Below the pieces are notes generated by a model that saw only the letters and a list, made by a program, of their open reading frames with translations, did no database searches and was not told the origin of the DNA. This document shows positions 10,549-23,187 of a stretch of DNA of 64,000 nucleotides, in pieces; the first letter of the stretch is position 1, and each line of letters starts with the position of its first letter. Where the stretch lies: contig JAVTVY010019473.1 in assembly GCA_036873755.1 (NCBI GenBank), positions 1 to 64,000 on the forward strand. The letters are read 5' to 3'. The stretch comes from Hanleya hanleyi (taxonomy: Eukaryota > Mollusca > Polyplacophora > Lepidopleurida > Hanleyidae). The position numbers and the translations under genes were made by a program.

Positions 10549-11933
10549 ACATCAGACATCAGCCCCTCATTCCCACTGAAATAAACATATTGTACATACG
10601 AAATATTGACCAATGTAGTACATTCTTTACTAAAGCAGGCCGCAGAAATTAAACATGAAACGAGTTCGTGAACCCATTGTCCCAAAAGTTCCATTTGACA
10701 GACGTTAAACTTGTAATTAACCCTTTGTTACGGTGTAGCGAAGGAAAATATAGGTCATATTTTAATCAGACTGTGTCACACATTGACACCCAAGGCTAAC
10801 AATTTTTACCTGCATGCATCATACTGCATGTATAGAGCAATTAGAAATTGACGGGTGTGCTAAAGCATTCGTTGTCTCATACGTATTGTTTAAAATCAAT
10901 TCAGCAGAGAAAACTTCTGATTGGGCTTCATCGTCTCTTTGTCTTTTGGCCGGGTGCCTTTTGTAGAGTTTCAAGGAATTGTCTAACAAAAGGCTATAAA
11001 CTTGTACAGTAAACTGTACTGGTTGGCTGTAATCGCTTGGTCTTTAAAATGGTGACTTTCTGGAACGCAGCGGAGAAGCTATGCTCAAATTGAACTGTCA
11101 ATGATTCTCAGTTGCTATTATATTTTTCTCGCTGTCAAATTGAAAATCGAATAAATAAATATTAGAGGAACAATATCCAACAGAAAGAATACAGATTTTT
11201 TTCTTTCTCAATTTTGCCCTGCTAATTTTGACTGCTACAGAAATTTGTCGGTTCTCTTGCCCTTTGTGCATGGCATTCATTCAGGCTCTCAAAACATGAC
11301 AAAATTTAACAAAGATACAGGGTTAGATGCAGGATTTTCGCCAAAGTCCTTGTTTGAAAATAGCTTTGTCGTTATTTGAAAAAACAAATTTTGCAAAATG
11401 GCTAATATCACTCAAATGGTGTTGAACATGCCAAAACATTGTCAGTTTGTGTTCTTTGAGCGTTTTACATAAACTACTGTGCCTTTTGCCCCTGATATTC
11501 ACTTTAATCTATGAGTTTTCTAAAATAAAGTCATTTGATTTTGTGGAAAAATGGTCATTTGTTTTTATAGTTGTGTCCTTTTTAAGGACGCTGTGAGACC
11601 CTGTATCTAACTCTGAGATACAACAGTGAACTCCAAATGCTTGAGCAATATGGGAATGTATTTTCAAACATGTTTTCGTCCATGACGAGACAGTAATAAA
11701 TTCCCATAGACTTTAGCTCACAAATTATGTAGCTTTCAACTTTTAATGGATAATAGTTTGAAACTATGTGGGTTTAAATTCTACAAAACACATTATTTAG
11801 TTAAATATGCATTGCACCGGGCGTATGATAGTCCTGTAAATACGGTGAACCAAAGCAATAGACCCGAGTGCAGTCTATTTAGGGAACATGGCCTTGAGAT
11901 GTAAATGAATGTAAATGGTTGTCATGAACAATA
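10549..11933. other. No gene recognised
   Basis: Mostly AT-rich sequence with short frames and no repeat structure that I could see. Confidence 0.4.
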
Positions 11934-12229
11934 TACACAGTCAGAAAAAAGGTGATAACTGTCACCCCGAAAAGGTGATGAGTTAGAGCCATCACCCTTT
12001 TTATGATCACCTATAAAAATGATGGCCATAAACACTGAAGAGTGATGAGCGATGATTGTAAATTTAGGTCATCACCTTTTAAGAGTGAGAGGCAAAATCA
12101 TCACTCTCCAAAGGTGATATCCGTCACCATTAAATGTGATGGCTCTAACTCATCACCTTATTATGGTGATAACCAGCTCTGATCACCATTACAGGGTGAT
12201 AGGCCATGACCTTTTTTTCTGGCTGTGTA
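11934..12229. mobile_element. TA-flanked MITE A, interior of GGTGAT/ATCACC words
   Basis: Ends are TACACAGTCAGAAAAAA and its near-perfect inverse TTTTTTTCTGGCTGTGTA, consistent with CACAG[C/T]CAGAAAAA ends and a TA target duplication as in Tc1/mariner elements. Almost all the interior is GGTGAT or ATCACC in alternating orientation. A 22 bp stretch at 11974-11995 recurs inverted at 12136-12157. No transposase. Confidence 0.75.
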
Positions 12230-13349
12230 GACTCGAGGTGTATTTTCTGCAGTCTCTCTTCTGTGGAACTGGGGAAAATATGCATAATAATCGAGATCGA
12301 TAGTTTCTACAGGTGACAGGCATTCACATGTACTGTGATATCAGTTTTTCAGTCTCTCCCATTAATTCCATAAGCTTTGGAAGAATATTTGCATAATTGG
12401 CTTGGATATGGTTTTTCGAGGCAAGATCATGCAGCCCTCTGTGTGATATTAATAATGGGACTTTCTCCAGTTTAAAGACTGGACAATTCTGTTTTACCTT
12501 ATTGCTGCAAAAGGTCTTTGTAATGTCTATGGGGAATTTGAGTAAACATATTTTGAATCTTGATAATTCTCCAAGATATTTTAGGTGTTAGAAAGTTTTA
12601 TTAGTCGGACATGCAGCCCCTACAAGATATATATTATAATACCGGTACTATTGAATTCATTTAGCAGAAATAGCCTACAATCAATACATTCAATAGAAAT
12701 CATAATTATAAATAATTTGTACGGACTGCATGTTGGACTAAGCTTCATAAGCTGTTTATTATTAAAGTTTATTGCCATCTCACACAACTTCGTCATGGGT
12801 ATGACATTCATGAGAATATTGTGTAGAATCAGGGCGATGGAGAAAAAGACTAATCATGTTGAGAGAGGGAGATTAATGGTTGCCATCACAAATGCCTTGA
12901 AGGGAGAACCAAACGGTCTAAGATCACAATTCTGAGTAAGATACCGTTTACCGCATGTAGCTATTCCAAACGGTTACTGAGATATTGGAGTCTGAAGTAT
13001 ACATCTGATGTGAGGAGAATTTTTGCAAATGATATTTTGTCAACCCCGGATAATGAGCTAAATTCTTACTGGCATATTCACAGAACTAGAAGTCTAATCA
13101 CCTTTAAACGTCTAATAATGACAATTATGCAAACTATACGATTTTGTTTAGGAAAAATTTCAAATATTTTCAGAAATACGGTTACCATAGCAACCAGTTA
13201 CCAAAGGCGTTATTTTGAAAATTGTGCAGGTTATGAAATCTTAATTACTGAATATGCGGAAACAAAGATCTATGCGTTTCTTATTCATTAAAAAATAACA
13301 CTTTAACTATTAAAGTTCTTGAAATAAAGAGTTTGGTTACTGATTGCTG
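12230..13349. other. No gene recognised
   Basis: AT-rich spacer between the two related MITEs. Frames at 12585-12935 and 13010-13291 have no recognisable motif and are not called. Confidence 0.4.
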
Positions 13350-13666
13350 TACACAGCCAGAAAAATGGTGTTGACCCAACACCCTTTTTTGGTGTTGAGG
13401 GCTGGTCAACACCATAAAATAGTGTTGAGAAATGATGTTGACCAATGTGAACACCAAATAATGGTGTTGCAATGGTGTTGAAAATGGTTCGACACCATAT
13501 TTATGTGTTCACTGACAAGTGTTAATACTAGCTCAACACCATTTGTTGGCCAACACCAAATAAGGGTGTTGGAGATATGTGGTGTCGGTGCAAATTGAAC
13601 ACCATTTATTGGTGTTGAGCTCAACACCTTTTTTGGTGTTGAACAACACCATTTTCTGGCTGTGTA
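13350..13666. mobile_element. TA-flanked MITE B, interior of GGTGTTG/CAACACC words
   Basis: Ends TACACAGCCAGAAAAATGG and CCATTTTCTGGCTGTGTA are the same as in MITE A for the outer ~15 bp. The interior is about 20 copies of GGTGTTG or CAACACC in mixed orientation, including the perfect palindrome GGTGTTGAGCTCAACACC at 13611-13628. No coding capacity beyond repeat-driven frames. Confidence 0.8.
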
Positions 13667-14025
13667 TGGTGATCGGTGGCTATGGTAACAATATTTCTGA
13701 AACTATTGGTAAACAAGTGACAACAGTGATATCCAATAACTTGTATGTTAACATTAGTGGAGTGATCAATGGAATTCCCATCTAATCTCATGTATGAGTT
13801 GAATCTTTGAAGAATGAAACCAAATCAAAGAGTTTGAAAAATTGAGCCTGGAAACTCCATACATTTAGCGTTGATTTTGAACGTCAAGGGACTATACATC
13901 TTCTCGTTTTTTGAAAATAAATTGTCTGCAACAGGAGCGGAAAATGGACCTTTGATTTTCTGCTAACATATCCACTTGACCTGTCCTTTCTCCCATACAG
14001 CGTGCTAATCCGCTTTCAAATTATT
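13667..14025. other. No gene recognised
   Basis: Unique-looking spacer; nothing supported. Confidence 0.35.
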
Positions 14026-14186
14026 TTAACCCTACCAGGCCGGAGGGGGGGGGAATGCTCCCCGGAGCAGAGGATCATGGGTAAATTCAAAATGGCGGCC
14101 ATGTGGGGTAGTATTGTTTTCGTCATTTTTTTTTCAAATATCCAGGACTGGGCATGCCTCAATTCGCCCAAACCAGGTAGGGTTAA
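14026..14186. mobile_element. TTAA-flanked 153 bp MITE
   Basis: CCCTACCAGG (14030-14039) and CCAGGTAGGG (14173-14182) form inverted ends with one mismatch, and TTAA lies directly outside both (14026-14029, 14183-14186). TTAA duplication with CCC ends is the piggyBac pattern. The interior has a G run and AAAATGGCGGCCATGTGG. Confidence 0.65.
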
Positions 14187-15960
14187 GTTAAGCATACATG
14201 TCATCACAGGTATGGTATCAAGAAGTATATTTGTCACCTATAACTAGTTAAACTATTTCTCCATATTGAAGCCTAGGAAGATATAACATTTAAAGACCCA
14301 CAGATTCCTTAATGTACAATGTTGCACAGTTACTAGGGTACACTGTAAGAATTTTGGCAAAGGCCGAGTAAAATTTATGTTCGTCTGTTATCTTAAAATT
14401 TCATACGAAAAAACATAAATAGTTCAATGTTGTTTCTTTAAAATATATTCTTATACATTATAAACATTGATGACAGTTGATAGTAATTAATTATCATTAA
14501 TAGTAATCATCAATTAAAAATAGTCCATACCGATTATGGCGAAAGGTGCTATGATGATGGTCACTATTAAATTTGCGATGGCCAAATTGAAAATTAGAAT
14601 ATTCCCACCCGTCTGTAACTTCTGAGAAGAAAGGAAGGTTGACGAATGAAAATATATTCATAGTGGTATAATTTATAATAGGTATATCTATATATAAACA
14701 TTTCCAAACTGAGACCTTTCCGAAAAGAATTATGCTGGCCCATCCGAACACCTCTGCGATCCTATCGGCACACATCCTCGCTAAACCAGGGGCATCTCTA
14801 TCTCAGATACCCCTGGTACACATTGGAATGGATCGTGATCATGAAAAATGCTACTGTATTTTTCAGCCAATCAGGGATTGCAACATCCTGTGTATATTGA
14901 CCTATCAGATCACTTGTTTACCGCGATCATGGCGAGCATGACAAGAAATTCGAAAACACCATAGTAATTGCCTGTAATTTTATGGTAGATGAATACGTAC
15001 ATTTTCAAAGTTAATAAATATAAAGTAACAGTTAACAGTAAACATCGATTTGAAGAAAGCATAATTATATTCATTAGTTGTTATAATATATTGAAAATAT
15101 ACATATTAATCAAACTTCAAATATCCCGCAAGCCAGGGAACTGTGGAAACATTGAAAGTTGGTGGAACGCAGTCCGATATGTAAGATGGCCAAGGTTTTG
15201 TCTTTGGGTAAAAAAGAAACCTTAACATTGTAAAGATGATAGTTCCACAGCGTTCGGACGCATTCGAGTTCTCAAGAGAACTTGAACTGCATTTCGCTCC
15301 GAATAGAATTCCGAACGGTTGATGAATTCCGTTAGAACGACGTAAATGAAAAGAATATCCGCGTCCTATCTTTTAACCAAGATAAGACATTTATTCCTGA
15401 TTTTCAACTCAGTTAAGACATATTATCCTGAAGAGAAACAGATGAATAGGGACATAAATTCCTGGAACATTCATTCCTTTGACAACAGTGCTCGAATAGC
15501 ATTCGATCACACGAGAATATCGTGTGTACATGGTGGGTGTATCTTATTCTCGCTGTGTAAAATCGGCACTATATGTCGTAAATAACAAAATATCCAATTT
15601 GGATATCTCAAGAGGATGAATTTCGTTAGAGTAATAACACACGCATTCAACATAGAAGAACGAGAAAGGCGACCGGAAGAGCAAATGTACCAGTTAGATG
15701 AACGATGTAGGACCTACATTTACATGGTGTAGACCGCATAATTTGTCGATGTTGAGTATCTTCACTATTTTATACGTGACTGTTAGAACAAATTCCAAAC
15801 CTGTATGAAAGAAAAACAAAAACACAAGATGGTTTCCCACAAGAGAAAATCGGTCAACAGTTCTCAATGATTCCAGCAAGGCATGCTGACGTTCTTTACA
15901 TAGAATCCTAATCAGTAACCATTATTCTTTATCCAAATGATTTTCCGAGTCGTTTTCCAG
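14187..15960. other. No gene recognised
   Basis: Contains an AT-rich near-palindrome (14470-14515) and a small hairpin (CCAGGGGCATCT...AGATACCCCTGG, 14788-14818). Frames show no known motif. Confidence 0.4.
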
Positions 15961-15963
15961 AGT

Positions 15964-16116
15964 ATGTATCTCAGTCACACTTTGATTGTGACTGTTCATT
16001 TGAATACCATCGAAATGTATCTCGGTTACGCTTTCATTGTGACTCTTCATTTGAACTCCACGGAAATGTATTTCAGTCACGCTTTGACTGTGACTGTTCA
16101 TTTTAACACCATGGAA
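15964..16116 (+). repeat. 51 bp tandem repeat, three copies
   Basis: Units start at 15964, 16015 and 16066 (ATGTATCTCAGTCAC-type starts). The period is a multiple of three, so one frame (15937-16131) shows three 17-residue repeats, but no other sign of a gene is present. Confidence 0.75.
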
Positions 16117-16260
16117 ATGAAAAACGCATGATACTCAAACGGCCCCATGTTCCTGGTTTTGAATCGTAGCGCCAGAGGTCCGCTGTCTGGAACTACCTGC
16201 TCTTGCAGTTCCATAGGCGCAAACAATTTTCTGGAAGAGGTACTCTTCACGATTTCTATT

Positions 16261-17384
16261 TCAAGTCATTTCGTTGCATTGGAAATTCCGACCGATATGA
16301 TGTAGGTGTGGCTTATTTGGGAAAGGTGCTGACTGAGGCTTCTGACTTGCTTCTGACAACCCAGACACGATTTGGCTGCAGTCTCTACATGAGTTCGAGT
16401 GGGATGTAGTGACCACGTCACTCTCCGATTCCTTACCGCTAACGACTTTCAGAGGCAGGCGAGACATACAGTCTGCTTCATATGTTCTTTCTTGTTCTTG
16501 TACCGAAATCCACCCAGGAACACAGACCATCTCCAAATACGCACAGCTGACGTCGTAGGAATGCCTTTAGTTGGGTTAAAGATAATTGTGAGTGGCACCC
16601 CACGCAAGACTGAAGGATTGTTTGTTTTGTTTTTTGTTGTTGTTTTTTTAAAAAAAAATTTTCAGCTGACAATAGTTCTGTTCTGCAGGGTTAGGCGCCC
16701 GCAAGGCGAAGCTCTGCTCAGCGTCATTTTCCATAACGAGGGACAACACTGCGTCCAAACCATAAGGTGACGCGTCTGCTGCCAACCAGAGAGATTTTCG
16801 CTGGTCGTATTGTACAGGATATGTATCTGAAGCTATCAGATACTTCGCTTCGTCGAACGCACGTTCTTTCGCTGGATCTCACATTCATTTTACTCCAGTG
16901 CGCAGCTGTCGGTTCAGTTGATGTGGAGTGGTACAACAGATCGAGTAGAAATTGCCGATAATAATTGAAAAACCCTAGTAGCGACTGAAGTTGCATGACG
17001 TTATTCGGTCTTGGTGCTTCTAGTGTAACGCATCAATGTTCTCTCGTATCTGATGTAGGACCTGTACGTCAATGATGTGTCCACAGTATTCAATCTGATC
17101 TTCGGAAAAATGACGAATTCACCCGTTTAATTTCATTCCATACTCCAATAGACGAATGAGCACAGCCTTCAGGTTAGCCAAATGAGTACCTTGTGATGAT
17201 TATGCCATCCAGGTAGCACTGAGTACCAGGTATTCCTTGTAATACCTGGTCCATGGCCCGTTGCCTTGGTGGTGATGCAGACGCCACGCCAGATGATAAG
17301 CGCCGATTAAGATACATGCCTATGTGAGCTAGTGTTCACCGTCAGGAATTTCTGTGAGTCCTCATCGCCTTAATTTAAGTAATA
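16261..17384 (-). pseudogene. Ty3/gypsy pol fragment (RT end, RNase H, after-RH), decayed
   Basis: On the minus strand the parts come in pol order but in shifting frames. DEDSQKFLTVNT (about 17335-17370) and QRAMDQVLQGIPGTQCYLDG are RT; the YLDD catalytic box reads YLDG at 17204-17215. LGFFNYYRQFL (about 16945-16990) is the connection. An ERAFDEAKYLIASD segment leads to RNase H with LAADASPYG at about 16770-16800. SRLPL lies at 16450-16464. At least three frameshifts or stops separate these parts. The RT is dead by both frame breaks and the Asp-to-Gly change. The upstream end continues at 21023. Confidence 0.85.
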
Positions 17385-17869
17385 ATGTTTTCATAAGCGT
17401 GCTAAATCGGTATTTTACGCACGGTTAGTGTGGGAATGTTGATAAATTTTAGGGCGCGGGCTTCGCCCTGTTTACCTAAAATATAAACTTTCACAAACTA
17501 AACCGTATCAGCCATTCCACACTAAGTGCACATCAAGCTCATTTTTTCAAATGTATCATCCAGGCTGTCATTCTATATTTTTAGAGTCACCAATATTCTA
17601 AGTTTAAAAATATATAAAGCAGTTGGGTGTTGGGCATCAAGTACTCTTGTTTTGGTCCCCAGGGGAAGTAGGTGTCACTGAGTACAGACTCCGGGCATCA
17701 GTGCATATCTACTGCAAAACAATGGAAATTTCCAATGCTTTCTAGATCAGACAGCCGACTCCTGTTGTGTGATGTAGGTCAGTAGAAGCAATGTTGCTGC
17801 AGCCACAGAACAGACCAGATATATATATTGTGATTTCAGTTTCTGATGTTTGTAATTCTCCTTATTATT

Positions 17870-20800
17870 TGGTGTCACGCGAGTCACAAATGTAAGTATT
17901 TTATTTCTTACCCACTAGTAAACAGAAGTTGGAACTTTTAACCATATACCAAAGAAGTCTACTACAGTATATGTCTTAGATTCCAGGAAAGAACATTTCC
18001 TTTGCTAGTTTGAATTAATGCAGTATGAACTTCAACTTTGTGTCACGCGAGTCACGTCATCTTTGTCACACGAGTCACATACATTGCTTCTTCATACTGA
18101 GTGTTAGAGGCAACCAGTTGATGACATCTTATGTGAGATGCCTCAACCAAACTTAGCGAATAACAGAGCGCAGCTTTCGTTCGCCGATGACAGCTCTCCA
18201 AAAAGCAAGAGATGCAGCATTGAGTGCGCCTGGCACAGACACTGTTTATTTCAAGTGATGGTTTCTCTGAGACTCTGTTTGATGGGACTGAGTGGACTTC
18301 AATTAAGTTATAAGGATTAGAAGTCATGTGGGAGGTTTTCCCTACATTTGTTTCATTGTTGAAAGCAGTTTGCTGTTTCCTTTCCAGGTCAGAGTTAATG
18401 TCACGCGAGTCACAAGTTTTGTGTCACACGAGTGACATCATTCCATGTGCACCAAAATAAAGAGATACACTTCAAATTTCTTGAGCACCTCAGTTGATGT
18501 TTTGGATATACCCCTCCAGTGTTACCTGTACTCCATGAATTGACTTAGTCATAAAATGGGCCACAAGTCTTAGCGTTTGTATGAACGGGTGAGACGAGTG
18601 TCTTCGTGCCTGTCACGCGAGTCACGCACTTTGCTTCATTATTTCAGTACTTTCTTGATCAGCATTATTACCTTTGTTCCCTGTGTTGTAAGTCTCTTGG
18701 TTAAGGTTGATATAGAATTCACACACTAACTGAAACAATTGAAATATAATGGCCTAGTTTTGTTAAGAGAAATCCTTATTGCGATTATGTATTGCCTAGT
18801 TTTGTGTTCTGTTTTGGACAAACCTTACTCTGGTTCATCTAATTACATTCCTTCACCTCATGTTGCTGAAGCAGTGACCCAACTTTGTTAGTCATGAAAG
18901 TGAACCTCAGCTGGACTCAAGGAACCATGTTCTGTACTAGTTTGCTCATGTATTTGAACATGTATGACGATGTGACCAAGTAACAGGCAAATTGAGTCTG
19001 ACGAAGCCATAGGAATATTAAAACATTACATGTGAACACAAATATGCCAATTTACTTTGAATATCATAACATTTGTTTCATTATTGAAAGCAGCTTGCGC
19101 GTTTCCTTTTCAGATCAGAGTTAATGTCACGCGAGTCACAAGTTTTGTTTCACGCTAGTCACATCATTCCATGTGCACCAAAATACAGCGATACACTTCA
19201 ACTTTCTTGGGCCCCTCATTTGATGTTCTGGATATACCGCTCCAGTGTTACCTGTACTCCATGAATGACTTAGTCATAAAATGGGCCACAAATCTTAGCA
19301 TTTGTATGAACGGGTGAGACGAGTGTCTTCGTGCCTGTCACGCGAGTCACGCACTTTGCTTCATTATTTCAGTACTTTCTTGATCAGCATTATTACCTTT
19401 GTTCCGTGTGTTGTAAGTCTCTTGGTTAAGGTTGATATAGAATTCACACACTAACTGAAACAATTGAAATATAATGGCCTAGTTTTGTTAAGAGAAATCC
19501 TTATTGCGATTATGTATTGCCTAGTTTTGTGTTCTGTTTTGGACAAACCTTACTCTGGTTCATCTAATTACATTCCTTCACCTCATGTTGCTGAAGCAGT
19601 GACCCAACTTTGATAGTCATGAAAAGTGAACCTCAGCTGGACTCAAGGAACCATGTTCTGTACTAGTTTGCTCATGTATTTGAACATGTATGACGATGTG
19701 ACCAAGTAACAGGCAAATTGAGTCTGACGAAGCCATAGGAATATTAAAACATTACATGTGAACACAAATATGCCAATTTACTTTGAATATCATAACATTT
19801 GTTTCATTATTGAAAGCAGCTTGCGCGTTTCCTTTTCAGATCAGAGTTAATGTCACGCGAGTCACAAGTTTTGTTTCACGCTAGTCACATCATTCCATGT
19901 GCACCAAAATACAGCGATACACTTCAACTTTCTTGGGCCCCTCATTTGATGTTCTGGATATACCGCTCCAGTGTTACCTGTACTCCATGAATGACTTAGT
20001 CATAAAATGGGCCACAAATCTTAGCATTTGTATGAACGGGTGAGACGAGTGTCTTCGTGCCTGTCACGCGAGTCACGCACTTTGCTTCATTATTTCAGTA
20101 CTTTCTTGATCAGCATTATTACCTTTGTTCCGTGTGTTGTAAGTCTCTTGGTTAAGGTTGATATAGAATTCACACACTAACTGAAACAATTGAAATATAA
20201 TGGCCTAGTTTTGTTAAGAGAAATCCTTATTGCGATTATGTATTGCCTAGTTTTGTGTTCTGTTTTGGACAAACCTTACTCTGATTCATCTAATTACTTT
20301 CCTTCACCTCATGTTGCTGAAGCAGTGACCCAACTTTGATAGTCATGAAAAGTGAACCTCAGCTGGACTCAAGGAACCATGTTCTGTACTAGTTTGCTCA
20401 TGTATTTGAACATGTATGACGATGTGACCAGGTAACAGACAAATTGAGTCTGATGAAGCCATAGGAATATTAAAACATTACATGTGAACACAAATATGCC
20501 AATTTACTTTGAATATCATAACATTTGTTTCATTATTGAAAGCAGCTTGCGCGTTTCCTTTTCAGATCAGAGTTAATGTCACGCGAGTCACAAGTTTTGT
20601 TTCACGCTAGTCACATCATTCCATGTGCACCAAAATACAGCGATACACTTCAACTTTCTTGGGCCCCTCATTTGATGTTCTGGATATACCGCTCCAGTGT
20701 TACCTGTACTCCATGAATGACTTAGTCATAAAATGGGCCACAAATCTTAGCGTTTGTATGAACGGGTGAGACGAGTGTCTTCGTGCCTGTCACGCGAGTC

Positions 20801-20975
20801 ACGCACTTTGCTTCATTATTTCAGTACTTTCTTGATCAGCATTATTACCTGTGTTCCCTGTGTTGTAAGTCACTTGGTTAAGGTTGATATAGAATTCACA
20901 CACTAACCCAAACAAGTGAGTATTAAATATTTCTGAACAAAATAACTGAGTGAATATGTCACGCGAGTCACCGTG
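17870..20975. repeat. Dispersed GTCACGCGAGTCAC motif
   Basis: The 14-mer or a one- or two-base variant recurs at least 14 times, near 17875, 18043, 18066, 18400, 18423, 18610, 19127, 19150, 19338, 19853, 20063, 20579, 20789 and 20957. It is present both inside and outside the 726 bp units, so it is older than the tandem amplification. Confidence 0.8.
18340..20905. repeat. 726 bp tandem repeat, about 3.5 copies
   Basis: The landmark GTTAATGTCACGCGAGTCAC occurs at 18394, 19120, 19846 and 20572, exactly 726 bp apart. Copies 2 to 4 are nearly identical; the first differs more and the last is cut off where the terminal part of the element begins. Confidence 0.93.
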
Positions 20976-21022
20976 GAATGGCTGGTATGTAAAATAGCGA
21001 TTTAGCACGCTTATGAAAACAT

Positions 21023-21110
21023 GCAAACCCATTTCAGTGAACTTCTGGCCACCCGAAAGATTCGCGAATATCTTTTCAATCGACAGTCGGTTCTGCCTTT
21101 CAACAGAGGC
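21023..21110 (-). pseudogene. Ty3/gypsy RT upstream part, separated by insertion
   Basis: The minus strand reads IEKIFANLSGGQKFTEM (about 21030-21080), the RT segment that normally stands just before the DEESQKFLTINT-type segment found at 17335-17370. It marks the other side of the 17387-21020 insertion. Sequence upstream of about 21110 is unrelated. Confidence 0.75.
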
Positions 21111-21114
21111 TTAA

Positions 21115-21653
21115 CTGTAACCTTTACTGAGCCCTCCTGCAGAAAGTTTTACACACCTAACTCAAATCATTTCCTGTAGGAAACTATTTCAACAGGAAAT
21201 CTGTGTCTCAGTTTTGTCAATTTTGGTCTAATTCTTAATCTGTTGACATGTAATTCAACTTCAAAGTTCAAAACTGTCAGTTGTTCGAGTTTGTAAAGAA
21301 ATATTCCATTAAATGTCAATGAGAACTACCAAAATTGATAAAGCTGAGACACTGATTTCCTGTTGGAGTTGTCTTCTACAGGAAATGACGAAGTAAATTA
21401 CCCTAAGTTGGGTACTTTTTTGAAAACAGCATTTAAAAAAATAAAAATTAATTTTTAAATTATTTCTTTTTTAAATCCGAATATCTTCACAACCTACAGG
21501 TTTACAGTGAACAAATTTATATATATTTGGAATCCTTAAGAAATGTGCTCTCCAGAGATATATACATTACCACATCTATGAGGCATACCTTTAACTGCAT
21601 AAAGACAAGTTCTAGAGGGTGTGTAAAAGTGTGTGCAGGAGGGTTCAGTACCC
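21115..21653. mobile_element. Inverted-repeat element with nested foldback
   Basis: A ~40 bp block (GCCCTCCTGCA...TTTTACACACC) at 21129-21159 is inverted at 21617-21647, and TTAA occurs at 21111-21114 and 21654-21657. Inside, 21166-21225 pairs with 21330-21390 (TCATTTCCTGTAG...CTACAGGAAATGA), a second MITE of about 225 bp. The TTAA duplication is tentative because the left end has extra bases. Confidence 0.5.
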
Positions 21654-22129
21654 TTAAATTCTCTACGGACATCTTCTGGGTTATCACAATAGGAGTATTT
21701 CCCCACTCAATGTACGCGATTCTTAAGAATCAGTTTTTTTAGCTCTCCTTCGACCTTGGTTCTCGTCGCGTAAGGGACAAGGCGGACTTTATGAAACTTC
21801 AGCGTTCCGCCGTGGACATTATCAGTTATCAGACACCCCTCATGAACAAGAATTTTAAGCTGAAGTACAATGTATATTTAAGTTTTGCGCATGAGAATTC
21901 GTTATAGTTTGATATTGATACGACCATTGTTGAATTTCTATACATATTTACTTGACAGATCGGGAAGACAAGAGGGTAAGTGGAATTTCGCTCCCCCGAC
22001 ACAACACTTTCGAATTTCGAATTTTGATGGAAACAAAAATGTTCAGTTAAATTTTTTAGAGTTCCTTCGGTACCTAGAATTCTATATTTTGAATAACAAT
22101 TAGAAATGATCCCCCTTTGTCCTGACATC

Positions 22130-22390
22130 TTATTGTCGTGTCATCACGAGCACAACACGTGCGCACGAGATGCGTGTCCGATGCTGATCCGACTAACTAA
22201 CTAATCCGACAGCCGTACGGTACAGGAAACTAGAACGTTATCACTGATCATCACTCGCAACAAGCGCCTGTGTTTGTCGCCGATCGCTCTGCGTTTCTTG
22301 AGAGTTATTTCCCCTCGAATCCTCTTCTGTGAAAGGGGGTAATTTAGAGTGTATGCTGGTTCAAAGGGCGCGAACAAATGTCGAAAATAT
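22130..22390 (+). promoter_or_regulatory. CpG-rich segment, promoter-like
   Basis: About 20 CpG in under 200 bases, far above the surrounding AT-rich DNA, then a candidate donor (ATCG|GTGAGA near 22391). It may be an unmethylated promoter with a non-coding first exon; no linked coding exon was found. Confidence 0.2.
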
Positions 22391-23187
22391 CGGTGAGAAA
22401 ATTTAGTAGTTTAGTCTCTTTCCTGCGAATATCGAATACTGAAAGGTGGTTATTTTAGGTAATTGATGAACCATGAGTATGTTGATAACCGAATTCTGAA
22501 GATAACCTGCGGATGGAGAAAATGCAGTGACAGAAAAACAGTGTCGAAATGTGGGGTCTCTGTGATGGTGATGTGTGAAATGAAAAAATACTGGCGAGCT
22601 GAAACTTCACTTGTTCACGTGACGTCATTGATGCACATGTTAAATTTAGGCAATCCGATTATACAAAAACAATCACAGATACAATAATGACGTTCAAAAC
22701 TGATACAACTTATGAACGAAAAATGAAAAAAAAAAACAAACCATACCACTAACTAAATTTTCAACGCTTGATACAATGACCAGCTTGGTTTTGCAGGAGT
22801 ATGTCATATCAGATTTGTCGCTGTAACTAAAGAAGCTATACCAAATTATGACGAGATCAAAGAATTCTGAAACATATATACTTCATGCAAGACAATTTGT
22901 TTTATTTCACGGATCAACTGTTTTATTTCATGCATCGCCATCAACTGCTATAATCATGTAAATGGGAACTACCGTTTTTCTTGACTGACATTCTCCCATA
23001 GTGTTTGGTTTCTACCAATTTATACCAGAGGCATAGCCCTTGTTGGCGTGACCAGGGGATGCTCACGCCATTGGGTGGGAGAAACCAAGCTATAGCGCAC
23101 GACAAACAGCAAAATTCAACTCATGAAATTCGACCCAAATATATGAGTAAATACGTACCTTATTTCATCAACTTATCCATATACACA

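Larger units (their letters stand above)
17387..21020. mobile_element. 3.6 kb TIR element with internal satellite, inserted in Ty3 pol
   Basis: GTTTTCATAAGCGTGCTAAA begins a 32 bp inverted end (17387-17418, 20989-21020, one mismatch); dinucleotide AT flanks both sides. The disrupted Ty3 reading resumes in frame across the two junctions. Just inside the left end is a ~100 nt hairpin (17422-17525: TTAGTGTGGGAATG paired with CATTCCACACTAA, and a GGGCGCGGGCTTCGCCC tip). The rest is tandem and dispersed repeats; no transposase frame is visible, so it is non-autonomous. Superfamily undetermined. Confidence 0.75.

Noticed and set aside
12585..12935. 116-codon frame between the two word-type MITEs
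   Set aside because: AT-driven composition and no motif.
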